Shown in pieces: positions 21,865 through 32,789 of a stretch of DNA of 64,000 bases. Location of the stretch: assembly GCA_917880885.1 (NCBI GenBank), contig OU862910.1, positions 55,357,285 through 55,421,284 of the forward strand, read 5' to 3'. The notes under the pieces are model-generated. The model ran no database searches. It worked only from the letters and a program-made list of their open reading frames with translations, and had not been told where the DNA came from. The stretch comes from Limnephilus marmoratus. Lineage: Eukaryota; Arthropoda; Insecta; Trichoptera; Limnephilidae. The stretch's first letter is position 1, and the number at the start of each line of letters is the position of its first letter. Position numbers and translations under genes: made by a program.

Positions 21865-24146
21865 CAGTAGCGTAGCGAGGGGGGGGCGGGGGGGGCTGAC
21901 CGCCCCGGGTGCCAGCCGAGGAGGGGGTGACACTCGGACGTGGAGAAAAAAGTTACGAAAGTGCAAAATTGCCGTAAAAAATATTTTACACGTTTGATAA
22001 AATATTGAACACTGATTGTTAGTTTGCTCTATGGCTTGGTTGGTCGGGGATTCCCGAAAAATGTTTTTTTTGTTCCTAGCTCAGTCGGGGATTTCCCTGA
22101 AATATTCCTTGTGTCATTCTAATTTCGTTCGTATATTGTGATTAACGTAGACTCGTGAAGTGAATTGTTATCTATCGACTCACGTGAATCAGTGAAGAAG
22201 TTATTATTGTGTTAGCGTGTTTAATAGTGCTGAAAGACCAGTTTGAAAAACAAGGCAGTTAGGTGTGAATTTTTAGATACCGTTTTGTAGCGCATGAATA
22301 GTTACAGTCGGGACAAGAAAAAGGGTTTTCATCACTTTGAGTTAGCAAGTGCCGTTTTAGTTATTTTTTTCGAGAATAAGAATAGTTGCAGTCAGGACAT
22401 GAAATAGGGTTTTTTCCACTGTCGGTAAACGTGAGATTTTTAGATTTCTCTTCATAGTAAGTGAATAGTTGCAGTTGAAACATGAAAAAGGTTTTTCTCC
22501 ACACTGAGTCGGCAACTGACTTCATATGTATCCCGTTTGAGAACACAAATAGTTACAATCAGGACATGAAAAGGGTTTTTCTCTTCTGTGAAACGTACTG
22601 CGGATTTTTAAATCTTTCATTTGAAAACTTGTATTACTGCAGTCGGGACATGAAAAAGGTTTTTGTTCAGTATGGGTAAGCACGTGAATTTTTAGATACC
22701 GTTTTGTAGCGCATGAGTAGTTACAGTCGGGACAAGAAAAAGGTTTTTCATCACTGAGTTAGCAAGTGCCGTTTTAGTTATTTATTCGAGAAAAAGAATA
22801 GTTGCAGTCAGGACATGAAATAGGTTTTTTTCCACTAACGGTAAACGTGTGATTTTTAGATTTCTCTTCATAGTACATGAATAGTTGCAGTTGAAACATG
22901 AAAAGGGTTTTTCCCAACACTGAGTCAGCAACTGACTTCTTATGTATCCCTTTTGTGAACACGAATAGTTACAATCAGGACATGAAAAAGGTTTTTCTCT
23001 TCTGTGAATCATACTGTGGACTTTTAAATCTTCGTTTTGAGGACTTGTATAACTGCATTCAGATCATGAAAAAGGTTTTAATCCACTCTGAGTAACCTTA
23101 TGAATCATAGTGGAGTAAAGTGTTGCTCCATATGGAAACCTTTGTAAAATTACTTTCTTCAGGGCCTCCTCAGTGTAGCTAATGTAAAACGAAATAATAT
23201 GTGTTGTAAAACCATGTAGGTGTATTAAAGGTAAGACAGTATTAAATTGTGGAGATCCGGAAGGAATGGAAGGGCGATAAAAATAATAATATTTTCCCAA
23301 TTTGTTTATGAATTACAATTTAAAACAATAAAATAAACAATTTGCGCATGGACCTATTGCGATTTTGAAATCTCTTGTTTTATTTTTACCGCAAATGCGA
23401 TTAAAACAAGAAAAAGGTATTTAAGCGACTTTCCAGTACTTTGCGCAATTTTATTAAGACTTTTAGGTAAAAATAGTCACTTGGGTGTTACGTAACGTTT
23501 AGGGGGAGGGAGGTGCAGAAAAATGTTATGGCGCGTTGCATGGGGGAAGAGAGGATCAAAATCAAAAATTTTCAAAAATTGCGTTACGTTATACTTGAAC
23601 GCCCCCTTTACTATTTCACGATTGAAATTTTATCGTTACACTCTGAACACAAAACTGGTATTGGTTATTATGTTTTCATGACAGCAAATGATTTTTTACA
23701 GATTTTTTGCAGCATATAAGAATTGAAGACTCCAAACGGAACTCTGTTATTTGTAGCTATATGGCTCGGTCGGTCAGCATCCCCCATAAATTCTGTTATT
23801 TTATTTTCGTTCCCAGCTCTTACTATGGATTTATTGGGGATTCCCGTGAAATATTCCTCGCTTTTCCCCTGTGTCATTCTCATTTCTTTCGTACATTGTG
23901 ATTGACGGGAACTCGCGAAGGAAATTATCACCTATTGATTGTTGAAAAAGCTGTTATTCTGTTAGTGTTTTTAATTTGGAGGATAACAATTTTTTTTTAC
24001 ATATTTGACTAGCTAGAAATGTTTTTATTTTTATTTTAGGAAGTCAAAATTTGTGTTTTGAATAACTCAAAAAAAAAATAATGGGGGGGGGGGGGGTGAC
24101 ACCGCGATTTCCGCCCCGGGTGCCACCCATGCTAGCTACGCCACTG
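21865..24146. mobile_element. hAT-type element carrying zinc-finger gene remnants (TSD CCTCTCCT)
   Basis: The ends are CAGTAGCGTAGCGAG and the inverse of CAGTGGCGTAGCTAG. The flanks 21857-21864 and 24147-24154 are both cctctcct, an exact 8-bp TSD. G-rich stretches and a ccgccccgggtgcca motif follow each end. There is no hAT transposase frame. The centre is a decayed C2H2 array on the minus strand, bracketed by two direct copies of a roughly 170-bp segment (about 22020-22190 and 23757-23940) that share tattgtgatt and ggggattcccg words. It is non-autonomous and would depend on a transposase supplied elsewhere. Confidence 0.75.
22262..23105 (-). pseudogene. C2H2 zinc-finger array, decayed, about ten units
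   Basis: Read on the minus strand, ten finger-like units of about 84 bp recur, most with KPFSCPDCNYS or KPFSCFNCNYS starts and EKPF-type linkers. The array is two tandem blocks of five units, about 419 bp apart (gaatttttagatacc at 22267 and 22686). Only the fifth unit (CPDCNYSCATKRYLKIHVLTH-type, about 22680-22740) keeps both cysteines and both histidines. Others have lost a histidine, gained a stop or shifted frame. The parent was presumably a nucleic-acid-binding polydactyl protein. No start, KRAB, ZAD or other effector domain is visible. Ancestry from a host gene is inferred. Confidence 0.75.
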
Positions 24147-24154
24147 CCTCTCCT

Positions 24155-24830
24155 ACCATAGGAAGAAATATTTTATCTGCGCCGTGTGAACGGCACGAAA
24201 CATAAGCGCTCGCGGTTCAACAGATACCTGCTCGCGGTTATATTAGATGTGTGAACATCCTTTAAATTTGAGCGAAGAATGTCATACATAGCAAGGATGC
24301 GGACTGGCTGATATACCGGACCAAAATAAGTCAGTTGTTTTGAATCAGTGCCGGATTTATAGAGTAACTATATAGTAGTGCGCCCTGGGCGACTAATATA
24401 TAGAAGCACGAAGCACGCCCTCAATTTTTTATAGTTTTTTTGTGGTATTTTTTTGTTTGTTTCTAAGTATGTTTAAACTGCGGTTACAGCCTTCAGCGTC
24501 GCGCCTTTGTCTCTACAGTGTTGCGAATTCAATTCAAAATGAAGTCGTTACGGACAATAGAGCAATAGACAGTCCATTGTGTTCTAGCGTCATTAAATTT
24601 TAAATCTCCATAGATATCATGCATAATAAAAGGTCCATTAGGCACCATATTTGATAATAATAATACACTTGTGTACTATCCTTTGCTTCCAAGGTGTTGG
24701 CTGTTAAAGCAGGGCCGGCTCTAGTTACGTGTGTGTCCAGGAGGACGAGCCAATTGGTCATTCTTCATTTCTGAAAATAATTTTGCGATAAATATTTTTT
24801 GAGATTGCAAATCATTTTACCGCCTCCGTG
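24155..24830. other. Unassigned DNA with isolated hAT-like termini
   Basis: cagtgccggatttatag (24351) and gcagggccggctctag (24711) look like hAT ends, but no inverted partners or TSDs were found. No gene is seen. Confidence 0.35.
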
Positions 24831-25888
24831 GTCAAGGGGTAAGGCTCTCGACTAGCAATCCAGAGGTCACGGGTTCAAATCCCGTCGTGGGCAAGTAAAT
24901 TTAATTGAAGTGATTTGTGCTATTTCACAATTTAATCCTTCAGAATTGATATACCTAAGGTATATTTGCGACACGTTGCAGAGTGGAAGATACTACTAGC
25001 ATCACCTCGGTATAAGACCACCATTCAGAAATGAAGCGTTGCTTGATATGGCTTTAGCCGTGTTTGGTGACCAGATCTGAATAGCCTGGTACTACCCCCA
25101 CCTTCCTCTTCGTCTCCTTCCTCTCTCCACTACCTTCAGCCTCACAATATACCCCAATTGGGGATGCCATAACTTCACTCTGGCTCCAGATAGATCATAG
25201 GTTCTCAACGGGGGCCATAACGCCCCTTGTGGGCGTTTGAGACTTTCAGGGGGGCAGTAGAAGAACCAGAGAAAATTAGGAGGCGTTGTGATGGCACAGT
25301 AAGGGCGTGGACAGGTAAAAATACTCACACTTATACGAGAAATTATTACTATTTCATAACACCAATGTAAAATTCCCATGGGTAAAAGAATAAAATATGT
25401 ATGTAAAACATAACATGGAAACAAATAGCTCAGATATATTTATGGACAGAGAAGTCAGCGACGTAGTTGTTACGATGTGAGCCATACATTATAGAAGATA
25501 TATATTAAAAGAAAGAAAGAAAAACAGATAAAAACACAAACGAATTGCAATGTAGGAGGTCGCTGACGTAACTCAGGACAGGAACGCCTAGAAGCCTCAT
25601 GTCAAAATGTCAAAATACCTTGTCAAAAGGTGGACCCCCGCCCCGATCCGAATGGGACAAGGTAATAAGTTGGGAAGAATAATAACAAAATTTATCTTGT
25701 CCAATTAGTCGTTTACAACCTAATTAATAATAATACTAATTACCCCCCCCCCCCCCCTTCCTAAATAAAAAATTGGGGGCTCTAAAAAAAATATTCTCAA
25801 AGCGGGTGGTGGACAAAATAAAGTTGAGAACCTATGCTCCAGACGTTTGGATGGAGTTGGGACTCTTATGCTGTATTCACATTTAAAG
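24831..25888 (+). mobile_element. SINE-1 copy, interrupted
   Basis: The head is the best preserved in the window: A-box region gtggtcaaggggtaaggctc and B box gggttcaaatccc. The body follows (gcgacacgttgcagagtgga, ggctttagccgtgtttggtg, ccccaattggggatgcc). It is split at about 25191-25836 by a foreign element and resumes with gttgggactcttatgctgta. Confidence 0.75.
25196..25836. mobile_element. hAT-like insertion in SINE-1
   Basis: The ends CATAGGTTCTCAAC are exact inverted repeats (25196-25209 and 25823-25836). The flanking SINE words are ctccagat and ctccagac, which would be an 8-bp TSD with one mismatch, but four extra bases (agat) lie on the left. A 15-base C run is at 25743-25757. No transposase frame. 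Confidence 0.6.
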
Positions 25889-26399
25889 GGCCGTTAGGTA
25901 AGCTTAACAATCAATTTCACAACACCCAGACCAGATACCACTCATATTATTTTTCTTAAAATGTTTTTGATTTGCACAAGAATCCCAAAACCCCTCGATC
26001 AAAAGCTAGATACTTCATTTAAGTTCACAAAAAAGGATTGAAATTTGACGTACTGTCCAAAATTTTATTCGTACAAATTGGTAGAAAAATTGTAGATGTA
26101 CTTTTTTGCCGATAAATAATAATCTACCCAAACCATCGATACATAAGTTAGCCGATGACCCTATCCGTATGGGAGGTTTGTTAACAATTTTTTATAAATT
26201 TTTTTATATCAATTTGGGAGGCGGGAATGGGTACCGCCGCCCCGGAGACCTTATTGGATAACCAACACCTCTGCCATAGGTCACCCCAAGTGGTTCGCTA
26301 CGTTTGGTGATTTAGTAGGGGTGCCCGGGTTCATGGGGTGAGCTTTGTCTAGGTCTTGGAGGCGGATGACCAGGACACACTGAATCCCAGTTTCCTGCC
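25889..26399. other. Unassigned DNA
   Basis: No gene or element end recognised. The last 100 bases may be the 5'-truncated body of the non-LTR tail that follows. Confidence 0.35.
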
Positions 26400-26550
26400 C
26401 ACCCCTTAAACCCTTTTCCTTCCCAAAACTCTCCTCTCCTTTCTTTCCTTAAAAAAACCCTCCATACAGCATCCCCAAAGATGACATAGGCCCCGAGGGA
26501 AATTATTTTCTTCAGGGCCTCCTGTGTGGAGCTCATGTAAAAAAAAATTA
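26400..26550 (+). repeat. JK1 non-LTR element, 3' tail only
   Basis: It matches the 3' end of the fragment at 27990-28675: ccctccatacagcatcc, then agatgacataggcccc, the aaattattttcttcagggcc hairpin and an A-rich end. Further tails lie at 23140-23205 (plus) and 42914-43020 (minus). Confidence 0.7.
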
Positions 26551-27459
26551 AATAATAAAAAAAAATTCGGCCCCCTAAAACAATTGGCGTCCATAGACCT
26601 CTTGCACAAACACATCGATAAAGGCTTTATCGATAATTTCGAAGCCAATTGGGACTCAGTTTGGTAGTGGGTTTGTTTGTTGATAGGTTCTTGTCTATAA
26701 CCGGCCCGGATTTGGTTATCCCTTCGGCATGATTCAGAAACACATAAGTGACTGTGTAAGTAATCATTTGAATCGATGTAGGCAGTTTAATTTCTCCAAC
26801 TTTGGTTTCATCACGAGCAGTTAGTTTACTGAAAATTAAATTTACGATTGTTGTTTTAGACACATAACCACGTTGTTAAACCACCTTAAAACCTTTTAGA
26901 AACTAAAAGAAAACGTATTAAGCACATAAATACTTAACGTAATTATATGTTTTTCTCGATATATGTCCGCGAGGGTAAAAACTCGTAAGTTGTCTATTGA
27001 TACGAGTATTATCGTTATGCAGTTAGGACGACATATGAAAGTTAGTAACTGGCTACTTGAAACGTGTCTCAATGGATTCCAAAAGTCATGATTGTATTAG
27101 CGCTCTGAGGTTTTTTAATGTGCATTTGTTCAACGCCTAAGGTGTCCGTTAAATATTTTTTTGGAATGCAAGCAAACATAATGCATACATTGATAGATAC
27201 GTAATTATTACACCTTTAAAAAGGCAGTTTCACTGACTCGTGATAATTGTGGTAAATTTATTAGACGCTGACTTATTTTTCATTTTTGGTATTACCTCCA
27301 CTCAAAATAATTTTGTTGGTGGAACTAAACCAGCGATTCCTGAGCTTATTTGCAGTACCAAAATGTTGATTGCATTTTGGTTTTATTAATTTTTATTGGA
27401 ATAGCTTTTGAAGGCCTCAATATTGCTTAGAAAAAAAGAGAATGGTAGAGTAGAGTGGG
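26551..27459. other. Unassigned AT-rich DNA
   Basis: The short minus-strand open frames here (up to 80 codons) lack recognisable motifs. No RNA or element termini seen. Confidence 0.4.
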
Positions 27460-27985
27460 GATGGTTGAAACACTTTAACTTTAACTACGTGTAGTAATAT
27501 TTCTTTTGTATTTTGGGATAAGATGCTTATACTAGATTTTCTATGATCTATCCAGTTATCAAATTAAATTTATTGGATGGACACAACTCGAAATCTGTTT
27601 CAATTATCCCCATAGTGTGGACGATTGAAACAGTATGCGAATAATTGAAACACTCTCAATATCTTTGGAATAATTGGAGTTATTTTAATCAATGCTAAAC
27701 ATTTTCATTACTATATAATAGTAGGTATTTAATGAGATCATGAATAGTGATTAAACATATCACAAGTATTTTAAAAACTATAAATATAAATGTCTTGAAA
27801 CGAAACAACTTTAAATATATTTATTATTTGTGTTTAAGTGGTCTTAGTTATACTAACTATGAGTATTTGGAATAATCAACATAGTTTAACTGCGATATTA
27901 TCCCGGAGCAGAATAGAACGGTATTAAAAATAAGTTTCTTGATTTCACACAAAAGTGCTTGTTTCAACCATCACACTGTTTCAAT
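27460..27985. repeat. Unclassified repeat, interrupted half
   Basis: Words such as gtgtggacgattgaaaca and gtttcaaccatc recur here and at about 29720-29810. Both stretches appear to be parts of one older element separated by the non-LTR fragment and other insertions between them. No ORF. Confidence 0.4.
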
Positions 27986-27989
27986 CAGA

Positions 27990-28604
27990 ACAATGTTTGT
28001 TGGTGTAACCCTAAGTGACCAGCTCAGGTATGGGGGCTCCATCGAAGCCAGAGTAAAGTTAGCCTCACAGAAACTGGGCGTACTGTACAGGGCCCGCAGA
28101 TACTTAAATAGTACACAACTGCTAACCCTGTACAAATCACAAGTGCGCCCCACGGTTGAATTTGACAGCCACCTCTGGTCTGGAGCTCCAAAATACCTGA
28201 AAAATACCCTCGACTCTGTGCAGAAACGGGCGGTCCGTTTGATAGATTCTCCCATCTTAACAGACGAATTGCAATCTTTAGAGCACAGGCGTCGGGTGGG
28301 AATGCTATCCTTGTTCTACTGGTATTACAATGGAAGATGCTCCGAGGAACTAGCATCATTGATCCCTTCGGCACCGGTGCATAGTCGGGGAACACGCCAA
28401 ACGCGTGCCCAACATTTGTACACGGTTGACATTTGCCACATGAGAACGGGTCGTTTCTTCGACTCGTTCTTGTGTTCAACAGCTCGGCTGTGGAATGATT
28501 TGCCGGCCTCTGTGTTTCCTCCTTCCTACAACATGGGTCTCTTCAAGACCAATGTTCATTCCTTCCTCTCCTCAAAAAGACCCTCCACACAGCATCCTAG
28601 ATGA
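27990..28604 (+). pseudogene. JK1: non-LTR reverse transcriptase, C-terminal fragment
   Basis: The frame encodes about 200 residues like the end of Jockey/CR1-type ORF2 proteins. It starts in VGVTLSDQLRYGG and continues through LLTLYKSQVRPTVEF and SVQKRAVRLIDSP to a RLWNDLPASVFPP block near the end. The endonuclease and the catalytic reverse-transcriptase motifs are absent because the copy is 5'-truncated. The stop at 28602-28604 is followed by a 3' UTR with a hairpin and an A-rich end at about 28660-28676, which supports retrotransposition by target-primed reverse transcription. No TSD was identified. Clade assignment between Jockey and CR1 is uncertain. Confidence 0.75.
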
Positions 28605-28607
28605 CAT

Positions 28608-28640
28608 AGGCCCTGAGGGAAATTATTTTCCTCAGGGCCT
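28608..28640 (+). other. Stem-loop in JK1 3' UTR
   Basis: AGGCCCTGAGG (28608-28618) and CCTCAGGGCCT (28630-28640) form a perfect 11-bp stem with an 11-base loop. The copy at 26488-26520 keeps the fold with one mismatch and one G-T pair. Such 3' hairpins can be recognition sites for the element's own reverse transcriptase; that role is inferred. Confidence 0.7.
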
Positions 28641-28675
28641 CCTGCGTGGAGTTAACGTAAAAACAAACAAAAAAA

Positions 28676-29149
28676 GTTGAATTTACCTCTGAACTGAGAG
28701 CATTTTTTTCTGTGTAAAATTAAAAAATAAGAATTCGAAAAAATAGAAATTAATTGAATTTGTGGTTTGCGATGTGACATCATTATACAAAATATCGCAA
28801 TATTTTAGAACTAAAAAGCTTTAAATAATCGGTTAAGGGGCATTAAAATCCATTAAGTATCAGAAAACTAAAGTAGACAAGAGTGGGGAAACTACGAAGC
28901 ACTTTTTTTATCATTGTGAAGGATGATTTTTTTTCTTATCTCGGTCGTCGGATTCCAGTGCACTTGGAAAAAAAATTAACAAAAACCGTGTCAGAAATAC
29001 AGAATTTAAGCAATTCCAAGAGTAGGTACCTACCCATCACAAATGATTTAATGAGGTTAATTATAAAAAAAAATAAGAAAGATAGGGCTTTTATCAGTGC
29101 ACTCACCTAAATACGACATTATTAAAGCAGCCAACATATTGAGTGGATG
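28676..29149. other. Unassigned DNA with a piece of repeat R
   Basis: 28863-28905 matches the start of repeat R (aaactaaagtagacaagagt, actacgaagcac). The remainder, including a 75-codon open frame at 28883-29110, shows no motif. Confidence 0.4.
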
Positions 29150-29345
29150 TACTTTAAAACAAGTGTATGTATTTTTTTTAATTACACATCTACCGGATCT
29201 GCCGGATCTGCCCTGATGATGGACACTGCAACGATGTCCGAAACGTTGGCTAAAGAAGGAGGTAGCGCAACACGGCATAACACCCCAAAAACAAATAACG
29301 AAAATGCTTTTTGCCGTGAAAATCTTAAAACTTATCCAAGTGTAT
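29150..29345 (+). repeat. Interspersed repeat with hammerhead-like motif (plus copy)
   Basis: CTGATGA (29213-29219), a GGACA/TGTCC stem and GAAAC (29240-29244) occur in the order of a hammerhead ribozyme core. The downstream aaggaggtagcgcaacacgg and accccaaaaacaaataac words recur inverted at 34720-34870. Such motifs are known from Penelope-like elements, but no reverse transcriptase is present, and stem II starts one base late compared with the consensus. Confidence 0.45.
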
Positions 29346-29399
29346 GTATGTTCGTAGATATTACAAATGAACTAACCAAATGACTGCCTCAAAACAGGT

Positions 29400-30216
29400 C
29401 AGCCCAATGAGGCCGGTTACGTGTAACCTCAACTTATGACTATAAATCTCTAATATTTAAACATTACCTACCTAATTTTCATGTGTTTATTTTTTTCTGT
29501 TTTGTTAACTTTTGTACTTACAATGTACACTATTACGTTAATTTTTTTAAATTATAAATGTTAAAAAATCAATAAATCACGTGAGGGTGTGTGATGTTAA
29601 ATGTGGTCGCATGAGATCGACTTCATCATCCATATTCAAGATCACAAATGTACATCTAGTGGGAAGACTTAACGATTTGAATTTCTGACCTTTTTTCATT
29701 ATAACTTTTTAATTTTTTCTCAGTGTGGACGATTGAAACATGGTCATGATTGAAACGTTGCAATCATCCTCACACAAGTTGTTTCAAACATCCTCACGCT
29801 GCATTTTCTGTTTTAAAGTCAAAAATAAGTCTTTTAAATAGACATTAATGCCATGCAAATGCATTATAAAAACTCAAAAATAGATAAAGAAGGGAATGTA
29901 ATAAAACATTTCGTCAAGCTGCTAGAGCAAAATGACTTATTAGATAAACAAAAATGTCTTTCTAATGAAGTTTCCACCTAACCCCCTATCCTTTTCCCCC
30001 CTAGGATCGAGCCTCTCCCCCCCCCCCCTCCCTCACGCGAATGCTAAAGCTACAACCTTGTCCAGGACACTACTGAGAAACCATCTAGGATACAAATTTA
30101 ATATATTCGTAAAGAACTTTCTAATCATACAAAAAGATAACAACTAACAAAATATGGGAATTAGTTGAGAAAAACATTGGTAATTCTTAAATTGAAACAT
30201 GACATCTATAAATTTA
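29400..30216. other. Unassigned DNA
   Basis: It contains the distal half of the interrupted gattgaaac-type repeat (29720-29810) and a C/T-rich tract (29965-30035). No gene. Confidence 0.4.
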
Positions 30217-30960
30217 AAAAAAGGTCTCAATAACTTAGTGGTTTGAGCGTTTTACTGGTTGGACTGGGATCCAGAGTCTGACAGAGAATAATGAGGATCC
30301 AGCAGAAATCAGAAGGAGAATCACAGCAGCCAACAAAACATACTTCTCTTTGCTCTCAGTGTTTAAGTCACGTAGTGTCCACAGAAAAACCAAAATAACC
30401 ATATATAAGACCATTGTTAGAACTGTATTGGCATATGGATGTGAGGCGCTAACACTGACGGTAAAGATGGCTGAAATGCTGGATACTTTTAAAAGAAAAG
30501 TGCTGAGAAGAATATGTGCACCCGTGAAAGAGGGTGAACAGTGGCGCATCCGGAATTGTATGATATATATAAGGCACCTAGCATCTCAACACATATGAGA
30601 CTCCTCAGGCTGAGATGGGCTGGGCATGTACAGAGAATGCCGGATACACGCGTCCCAAAAAGGATTTTGACTGGACACCCAGGTGGAAAGAGAAAAGTGG
30701 GAAGACCCAGACTGAGGTGGGAAGACGAAGTAAGAGGGGATGCAGCACAGCTTCTCCAGGTACCAAATTGGAAGTCAGCCGCTGAGGACAGGAGGAGTTG
30801 GAGGCGACTGTTGCAGGAGGCCAAAGCTAGATATGGGCTGTAGCGCCATCGAAGAAGAGAAGAAGAAGACTGGGATCCTGAGTTCGATCGCACTTACGAC
30901 CGTTATCTTCTTTATATATACTGTTTTGTGGTCTGTCTCATGTTTATTTATCTATATAAA
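30217..30960 (+). mobile_element. SINE-2 copy split by a truncated non-LTR element
   Basis: The A-box side (aacttagtggtttgagcg, 30230-30248) and the B-box side (gagttcgatcgc, 30880-30891, then cttacgaccgttatcttctt) are separated by 30273-30867. gactgggatcc stands on both sides of the insertion. Confidence 0.65.
30273..30867 (+). pseudogene. 5'-truncated non-LTR reverse transcriptase fragment (TSD GACTGGGATCC)
   Basis: The 11-bp TSD at 30262-30272 and 30868-30878 marks the exact insertion. The coding remnant is the C-terminal part of a non-LTR ORF2: KSRSVHRKTKITIYKTIVR, then LRWAGHVQRMPDTRVPKRIL and a GRPRLRWEDEV block, ending at the stop before 30843. A one-base frameshift near 30550 separates the two halves. 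The 3' end is a gaagaagagaagaagaag run, not poly(A), as seen in several RTE-like and related clades. Catalytic motifs are missing. Confidence 0.75.
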
Positions 30961-31158
30961 GCTTATTTTCATGCGATTTTTCGAAGCTTATCTCACTAGG
31001 ATATACCTGTGTCGAGACAGGAGTAAATATTATATTAATTCAGTAATAATTAATATTTTGTGTTTGTGTGGGTGTTATGAAATGGATTATGAATTGTGGC
31101 AATTAGTTCAAATTAATCTAAAATAGGAAATTGTATGGATAGTTTCCTGGTTACATAC
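30961..31158. other. Unassigned AT-rich DNA
   Basis: No feature recognised. Confidence 0.4.
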
Positions 31159-32024
31159 AATAGGCCACTTGCATCAAATTTTTTAAATTTTTTTTCCGGT
31201 TTAGGCAAATATTCTAAGACATTCTGTATTTTTTTTTTTTTTAATCGTATTTTTGAAACCCTGGGGATTTTTTGAAAATTTCAATCCGATAAATCAGACC
31301 ATTTTTTATAAACCGGAAAGACGGGACATAATTTTATAGGTGTGAAAAAACGATAATTACATAGCCGAAAATCATTTTAAAAAAAAGAACGTTTTCCACA
31401 CGAATGGCACAGCAGAATAGCGAGGCATACCAAAAATATTACATCTCATAAATATTTTTTTTCCTTGATCCATCTTATTGATCATAAATCATTATAATGA
31501 ACAGCGTCTATATTACTACATTCAATGTAATATACTTGTACTTGTAAATTATAATAATAATAAGAATATTATAAAATTTAATTTTTTTTAAATCAGCACT
31601 ATAATCATTATACCTCTAAAACACGTACCGACATCATCTGCACGTTCTGAAGAGAACCCCGTAGATCATTAAAAGTACGGGGTTCTCTTCAGATCATCTG
31701 TCAAAAAGTGAAACCATATGATAAGTTCGCAGAGAACAAACAATAAATCTAGTGAACGAATTCAAAAATTCGCCTGAAATCAAAGTGATGCCATATTAAA
31801 AAATAAATCAGTGTGGAATTTTAAAAAAATAATAGGAACATTTTCGGAGACGGGACATTTTCATGTAGTGACGTCACGAGCCCAAATAATGGATTTATTT
31901 ATTTAAAAATAAAAAAATCTGTACATTTCTAAACAATTTTACTAACATTTTCTTAATCTTAGTAAAAAGATCTATCCACATGATTTTTTCCAAGTCGTTA
32001 TGAAGTCCATGCAAGTGGCCTATT
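31159..32024. mobile_element. MITE-1, full-length copy
   Basis: The inverted ends AATAGGCCACTTGCAT are exact. The body aligns with 2349-3182 throughout. The main difference is near 31647-31692, where this copy has a perfect 17-bp palindrome in place of a single arm. No TSD was found. Confidence 0.8.
31647..31692. repeat. Palindrome with 17-bp arms inside MITE-1
   Basis: CTGAAGAGAACCCCGTA (31647-31663) and its exact reverse complement (31676-31692) are separated by 12 bases. The copy at 2349-3182 has only the right arm (tacggggttctcttca). Confidence 0.85.
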
Positions 32025-32325
32025 AACACCGGGGAAAGGATCTCTATTTCCATTCCAATTAAATTCATTTAAGAGACAGTAGTTTCATGGAAGACTAAAG
32101 ATAATAATGCTACATGTCTTTGCACACACCTCCTGGTTATGGTCGCATAATCCATTGAATAACAATAATAATTTTCTTTGGAAGTAAGAACCTACATTCT
32201 CTTTTACTTCATCGAATATAATTTTACTTTTGTAGTGCTCATTAACGAATGCAATCAGGTTGACATAATTATCTACTGAAACTGAAAGTTGCCATTGCCT
32301 ACTGAAAAGAATAATATTTTGTTTA
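32025..32325. other. Unassigned DNA
   Basis: No feature recognised. Confidence 0.4.
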
Positions 32326-32620
32326 TTGTTTCAATATTTTAAAAGATTAGTCTACAATACCCAAGTATTTATTGATAAGTTTAAAAATAAAATGTTACCC
32401 GATTATATGTTGAATAATGTTAGAATTAATAGTACAGTTCATTGTTATTCTACGAGAAACTGCAACTATTTTAGGCTTCCTAAAACAAATTTATCGGAAA
32501 CACAAAACAATATTTATCATAAAGGTTTTAAAATGTTCAATAAACTCCCTGAAAATGTTAAGTAGGCTAAAAGTCTTGCAGTTTTTCGTGGATTATGTCT
32601 CAATGTTGTGAAGTCCAAAT
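32326..32620 (+). pseudogene. Non-LTR reverse transcriptase, extreme C-terminal fragment
   Basis: The 79-codon frame ends in NNIYHKGFKMFNKLPENVK, preceded by a YSTRNCNYFRLPKTN block. These resemble the very end of Jockey/CR1-like ORF2 proteins (KGI.MYN.LP type). Nothing upstream of it is coding. It may be related to the minus-strand fragment at 41496-42895, but the two do not overlap in sequence enough to say. Confidence 0.5.
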
Positions 32621-32789
32621 TTTAATAAGTAGGTAGATAATAATATTATTGTAGTTTTAATAAATAATAAATAAGATATAAGATGTCAAATTTTATAACT
32701 AAATAAAATATATTTGTATAAATAAAAATGAATCGCCGAAATGTATGTACGCGCATAATTTCCGAATGACGGCCCCAAATTAGACAATT

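Noticed and set aside
21567..24266. A further MITE surrounding the zinc-finger hAT (ends with gctcattcacatt and gtgtgaacatcc)
   Set aside because: The inverted ends match too weakly and the TSD (TTAA or TAA) is ambiguous. It remains possible.
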